A stretch of DNA of 64,000 nucleotides. It comes from Croceivirga lutea. GTDB lineage: Bacteria > Bacteroidota > Bacteroidia > Flavobacteriales > Flavobacteriaceae. The stretch's first letter is position 1. Every line of letters starts with the position of its first letter. The position numbers and the translations under genes are program-made. Location of the stretch: positions 434,001 to 498,000 of the forward strand of contig NZ_JACJUK010000002.1 in NCBI RefSeq assembly GCF_014235875.1, read 5' to 3'. The notes below the pieces were generated by a model. The model saw only the letters and a program-made list of their open reading frames with translations, made no database searches and was not told the origin of the DNA. This document shows, piece by piece, positions 60,729 to 64,000 of the stretch.

Positions 60729-61295
60729 ATGCCTAAAATTGTCATTTTAGCTTCGGGTTCTGGATCAAATGCAGAGAATATTATCTCTTTTTTTAAAGAA
60801 AAAAATGAAATCACCGTCTCAGCTATATTAACCAACAGAAAGGAAGCAGGGGTAATTGGTCGAAGTTTTCGATTACAAACACCTCTTTTTTATTTTAACA
60901 AATTTGCATTTGAAAATGGGATGGTCACCGATTTTCTCAAATATTTAAATCCAGATTTAATTGTTTTGGCTGGTTTTTTGGTTAAAATCCCTACTAGCAT
61001 GGTTCAAGCATTTCCCAATAAGATTATAAATATTCACCCCGCCTTACTACCTAAACATGGTGGTAAAGGCATGTTTGGAAATAATGTTCACCAAGCTGTA
61101 AAAGACAATAAAGAGCCTGAAACCGGTATAACCATTCATTATGTTAATGAAGATTATGATGAAGGCGCAATAATTTATCAAGCGAAGGTAAGCCTAACAG
61201 GAAATGAAACCGTTGAAGAGATTGCGCATAAAGTACACCAATTAGAATACAAGTATTTTCCAGAAATCATTGAAAAACTTTTAAATCATGGCTAA
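60729..61295 (+). CDS. purN: Phosphoribosylglycinamide formyltransferase
   Basis: This 188-residue enzyme transfers a formyl group to GAR in purine synthesis. It has VILASGSGSNAENI at the start, INIHPALLPKHGGKGMFG with catalytic Asn and His, and TGITIHYVNEDYDEGAIIYQ with the catalytic Asp. The ATG at 60729 is chosen; an upstream start at 60702 adds nine residues. It overlaps the RNase H gene by 8 bp, and purF lies two genes downstream, so this looks like a small purine cluster. Confidence 0.93.
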   Translation: MPKIVILASGSGSNAENIISFFKEKNEITVSAILTNRKEAGVIGRSFRLQTPLFYFNKFAFENGMVTDFLKYLNPDLIVLAGFLVKIPTSMVQAFPNKIINIHPALLPKHGGKGMFGNNVHQAVKDNKEPETGITIHYVNEDYDEGAIIYQAKVSLTGNETVEEIAHKVHQLEYKYFPEIIEKLLNHG

Positions 61296-61920
61296 AGCCA
61301 AAAAGTTCTACGTAGTATGGAAAGGTAAACATACTGGAGTTTTTGAGTCTTGGGTAGATTGCAAGGCACAGATTCAAGGTTTTCAAGGTGCTCAATACAT
61401 GTCTTTCTTAAATTTTGAAGAAGCTAAAAAAGCGTACAAGGGTAATTATAATGACTACAAAGGCAAAAAAAAGACTCAAATAGTTTCGCCTGAAATGCTC
61501 AAAAAATTTGGAACGCCTAATTTGAATTCCATTTGTGTAGATGCAGCTTCTAGCGGCAACCCTGGCAAGATGGAATATAGAGGGGTAGAAACAAAATCTA
61601 AAAAAGTATTATTTCACAAAGGACCTTTTCCTGACGGTACTAGTAATATTGGTGAGTTTTTAGCATTAGTTCACGGGCTAGCTTTTTTACAAAAGCAACA
61701 TAGTAATCGTATTATTTACTCTGATTCTAAAATTGCAATTGGCTGGATAGCTAAAAAAAAATGTAACACTAAACTAAAACCATCTTCAAAAAACAAAGAA
61801 CTCTTTGATTTAATTAAAAGAGCCGAAACGTGGTTAAACACCAACTCTTACACTACCAAAATTGTAAAATGGGAAACTAAAGTTTGGGGAGAGATACCTG
61901 CAGATTTTGGTAGAAAGTAA
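61288..61920 (+). CDS. Ribonuclease H with viroplasmin N-terminal domain
   Basis: This 210-residue protein has an N-terminal viroplasmin/RNase H-binding domain (KFYVVWKGKHTGVFESW, about residues 5-50) and an RNase H domain (about 75-205) with SICVDAASSGNPG, NIGEFLALVHGLAF and IYSDSKIAIGWI carrying the Asp/Glu/Asp metal site. It removes RNA from RNA-DNA hybrids. Overlaps purN by 8 bp. Confidence 0.9.
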   Translation: MAKAKKFYVVWKGKHTGVFESWVDCKAQIQGFQGAQYMSFLNFEEAKKAYKGNYNDYKGKKKTQIVSPEMLKKFGTPNLNSICVDAASSGNPGKMEYRGVETKSKKVLFHKGPFPDGTSNIGEFLALVHGLAFLQKQHSNRIIYSDSKIAIGWIAKKKCNTKLKPSSKNKELFDLIKRAETWLNTNSYTTKIVKWETKVWGEIPADFGRK

Positions 61921-61979
61921 TAGTTTTCATCAGAATAATAGGTTCACATTCTTACTGTGCCAGGTCCTTAAAATAAAAG

Positions 61980-61987
61980 TATCTTTG
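61980..61987 (+). promoter_or_regulatory. Putative -7 box (TATCTTTG) of PfkB kinase gene
   Basis: It matches TAnnTTTG, 16 bp before the ATG at 62004. Confidence 0.45.
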
Positions 61988-62003
61988 CACCAAAATTCCT
62001 TTA

Positions 62004-62933
62004 ATGGGCAAACTTTTAATTGTCGGCACTCTTGCCTTCGACGCTATTGAATCTCCTTTTGGCAAAACAGACAAAATACTGGGGGGTGCAGCTACTTTTA
62101 TTGGATTAGCTGCTTCTCATTTTAATGTTAAATCTGCAATTGTATCAGTTGTTGGCGATGACTTTCCTGATGAATATTTGAATCTTTTAGCTAAGAGAAA
62201 TATTGATTTATCTGGTGTTGAAGTGGTTAACGGAGGAAAAACTTTCTTTTGGAGTGGAAAATACCATAACGATTTAAATACTAGAGATACGCTAGCAACA
62301 GAATTAAACACACTTGCCGAATTTAACCCAGTGGTACCTGAAGAGTTTAAGGAGCCAGATGTGGTTATGCTAGGCAATCTAGACCCTACTATTCAACAAA
62401 GTGTTATAGACCAACTAACTACTCGACCAAAGCTTATAGTTTTAGATACCATGAATTTTTGGATGGATAATACTTTAGATGCTTTGTTATCTGTTATAAA
62501 AAATGTTGATGTTTTAACCATTAATGACGAAGAAGCAAGGCAACTAACCCAAGAACATTCTTTGGTAAGAGCTGCCGCTAAAATTCATAATATGGGGCCT
62601 AAATATGTGGTGATAAAAAAAGGTGAACACGGTGCCTTATTATTTCAAGATACTAATGTGTTTTTTGCACCCGCATTGCCTTTGGAGGAAGTATTTGATC
62701 CCACGGGCGCTGGTGATACTTTTGCTGGAGGTTTTAGTGGCTATTTAGCTTCAACCAAAAATAACTCTTTTGAAAACCTAAAGAATGCTGTTATTCATGG
62801 TTCAAACCTAGCATCATTCTGTGTTGAAAAGTTTGGTACAGAACGTATGCAAAATTTGAGTAAGGAAGAAATAGAGCAACGACTAACAGAGTTCTCTAGC
62901 TTAACACAATTTAATATTGAACTTCAAAGTTAA
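62004..62933 (+). CDS. PfkB-family carbohydrate/nucleoside kinase
   Basis: This 309-residue ribokinase-fold kinase has GTLAFDAIESPFGKTD, a shortened substrate motif KILGGAATFIGLAASHF, and FDPTGAGDTFAGGFSGYL with the catalytic Asp and anion hole. It resembles a group of adenosine-kinase-like or sugar kinases common beside purine genes in Bacteroidota. The substrate is not fixed by the sequence. It is followed after 26 bp by a purF homologue. Confidence 0.87.
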   Translation: MGKLLIVGTLAFDAIESPFGKTDKILGGAATFIGLAASHFNVKSAIVSVVGDDFPDEYLNLLAKRNIDLSGVEVVNGGKTFFWSGKYHNDLNTRDTLATELNTLAEFNPVVPEEFKEPDVVMLGNLDPTIQQSVIDQLTTRPKLIVLDTMNFWMDNTLDALLSVIKNVDVLTINDEEARQLTQEHSLVRAAAKIHNMGPKYVVIKKGEHGALLFQDTNVFFAPALPLEEVFDPTGAGDTFAGGFSGYLASTKNNSFENLKNAVIHGSNLASFCVEKFGTERMQNLSKEEIEQRLTEFSSLTQFNIELQS

Positions 62934-62959
62934 TAAACCAAAGAACTGAGGAAAAGGTC

Positions 62960-64000
62960 ATGAGTGATGCTATAAAGCACGAATGTGGGATTTCACTAAT
63001 TAGGTTATTAAAACCTTTAGAATATTATAAAGAAAAGTACGGTACAGCCTTTTATGGTGTAAATAAGATGTACTTAATGATGGAAAAACAGCACAATCGG
63101 GGTCAAGATGGTGCTGGTTTTGCTAGTATTAAGTTAGATATGAAACCCGGCCAGCGCTATATTAGTAGAATACGTTCTGCCAATCAGCAACCCATACAAG
63201 ATATTTTTTCTCAAATTAACGGCCGCATAAACTCAGAAATTGCACAACATCCGCAGTATTGGGATGATGTTGCCTATCAAAAAGAAAATATACCTTATAT
63301 AGGTGAGTTGCTGTTAGGGCATGTGCGCTACGGAACTTTTGGCAAGAACAGCATTGAAAGTGTACATCCTTTCTTAAGACAAAATAATTGGATGCACCGT
63401 AACTTAATTGTTGCTGGCAACTTTAATATGACCAATGTTGATGAATTATTTGGCAATTTGGTTGAATTAGGGCAGCACCCAAAAGAAATGGCTGACACCA
63501 TTACCGTAATGGAGCGTATTGGTCATTTTTTAGATGATGCGGTATCCAAACTGTATAAAGAAGTAAAAAAAGAAGGCTACACCAAGCGCCAAGCTTCGCC
63601 TCATATAGCAGAGCGTTTAAACGTGGGTAAAATTCTGAGAAAATCTGCGAAAAACTGGGATGGTGGTTACGCTATGGGTGGTTTATTTGGTCATGGTGAC
63701 GCATTTATGCTTAGAGACCCTGCAGGAATTCGACCAAGTTATTATTATAAAGATGATGAAATTGTAGTGGTTGCTTCTGAAAGACCAGTAATTCAAACCG
63801 TATTTAACGTAAAATATGATGCGGTACAAGAATTACCTCCGGGCAATGCTATTATTATAAAAAAGAACGGTAAGGTTACCCTTGAAGAAGTTCTGGAGCC
63901 GTTAGAGCTTAAAGCCTGTTCTTTTGAGCGAATTTATTTTTCTAGAGGAAGTGATAAAGAAATTTACCAAGAGCGTAAACTTCTGGGTAAGTTGGTTTTT
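62960..64000 (+). CDS. purF: Amidophosphoribosyltransferase-like protein (PurF family), partial
   Basis: The frame is open from the ATG at 62960 to the right edge (347 codons). The N-terminus MSDAIKHECGISLIRLLKP places the glutaminase nucleophile at Cys9 after an eight-residue leader that should be removed by processing. Conserved text includes EKQHNRGQDGAGFAS, LLLGHVRYGTFGKNSIES and MLRDPAGIRPSYYYKDDE. The glutaminase domain is longer than in classical PurF, with an insertion of roughly 60 residues after about residue 65. It catalyses the first step of purine synthesis in the family. Because the PRPP domain is out of the window, a diverged paralogue is possible. Confidence 0.85.
   Translation, partial: MSDAIKHECGISLIRLLKPLEYYKEKYGTAFYGVNKMYLMMEKQHNRGQDGAGFASIKLDMKPGQRYISRIRSANQQPIQDIFSQINGRINSEIAQHPQYWDDVAYQKENIPYIGELLLGHVRYGTFGKNSIESVHPFLRQNNWMHRNLIVAGNFNMTNVDELFGNLVELGQHPKEMADTITVMERIGHFLDDAVSKLYKEVKKEGYTKRQASPHIAERLNVGKILRKSAKNWDGGYAMGGLFGHGDAFMLRDPAGIRPSYYYKDDEIVVVASERPVIQTVFNVKYDAVQELPPGNAIIIKKNGKVTLEEVLEPLELKACSFERIYFSRGSDKEIYQERKLLGKLVF

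Noticed and set aside
1-64000. tRNA, rRNA, CRISPR array, insertion sequence, prophage
   Set aside because: No T-loop-like cloverleaf candidates, regularly spaced direct repeats, transposase, integrase or phage structural genes were recognised while reading both strands.

Overview
The window is a chromosomal stretch from a member of the Bacteroidota, most likely a marine Flavobacteriaceae species. The evidence is the strongly AT-rich sequence, short leaders with TAnnTTTG-type -7 boxes instead of sigma70 -10 boxes, little Shine-Dalgarno signal, many SpII lipoproteins, a complete Bat operon, the acpP-fabF-rnc-(IPExxxVDY)-pyk block, and a PurF variant beginning MSDAIKHEC. I saw no tRNA, rRNA, CRISPR array, insertion sequence, integrase or phage gene. 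Most of the window is ordinary core and metabolic DNA.

Layout. 1-9.0 kb: DinB-like fragment, Asp/Glu racemase-like protein with an altered active site, ArsC/Spx-like protein, EamA exporter, a lipoprotein PQQ dehydrogenase with a built-in cytochrome c domain, NlpC/P60 lipoprotein, thioesterase, nitronate monooxygenase, YheT-like hydrolase and a cytochrome c lipoprotein. 9.1-15.1 kb: small and secreted unknowns, a SulP transporter, a divergent PhyH dioxygenase/AraC pair, and a lipoprotein. 15.2-17.8 kb: a malonate uptake and activation operon (matB-madL-madM). 17.9-22.6 kb: gpsA, a serine hydrolase, glpD and two small proteins. 22.7-25.2 kb: CvpA, then two paralogous CAP-domain lipoproteins set among repeated TCGTCGATA-like motifs and a nested inverted repeat. 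25.3-27.8 kb: 3-hydroxyanthranilate dioxygenase, DUF1304 and an ALDH7-type dehydrogenase. 28.1-35.3 kb: OmpA-like protein, a membrane-anchored helix-hairpin-helix protein, acyl-ACP desaturase, phosphatase, PfkB kinase, AlbA_2 protein, SDR and aldo/keto reductase.

35.5-44.5 kb holds the Bat operon (moxR, DUF58, a membrane protein, batA, batB, batC, batD, batE), tightly packed with mostly 1-20 bp overlaps. 44.6-47.2 kb is a SulP transporter followed by a beta-carbonic anhydrase, a likely bicarbonate uptake and interconversion pair. 47.4-53.5 kb: pheS, a small unknown, a Tat-signal HisC-like aminotransferase followed by an AEC permease, a YCII-like lipoprotein and a CYTH protein divergent from dinB. 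53.5-56.2 kb: a TetR regulator facing an inferred minus-strand stress module (AraC regulator, an unannotated 53-aa ORF, AhpD-like protein, cupredoxin-like protein).

56.2-60.6 kb is the minus-strand acpP, fabF, rnc, IPExxxVDY-like protein, pyk block, with an intrinsic terminator between acpP and fabF. Divergent from acpP are purN, RNase H, a PfkB kinase and a purF homologue running off the right edge. The least explained features are the TCGTCGATA motif family and the inverted repeat around the CAP genes, with one more copy between acpP and purN. No obviously new multi-gene defence or mobile system is present.
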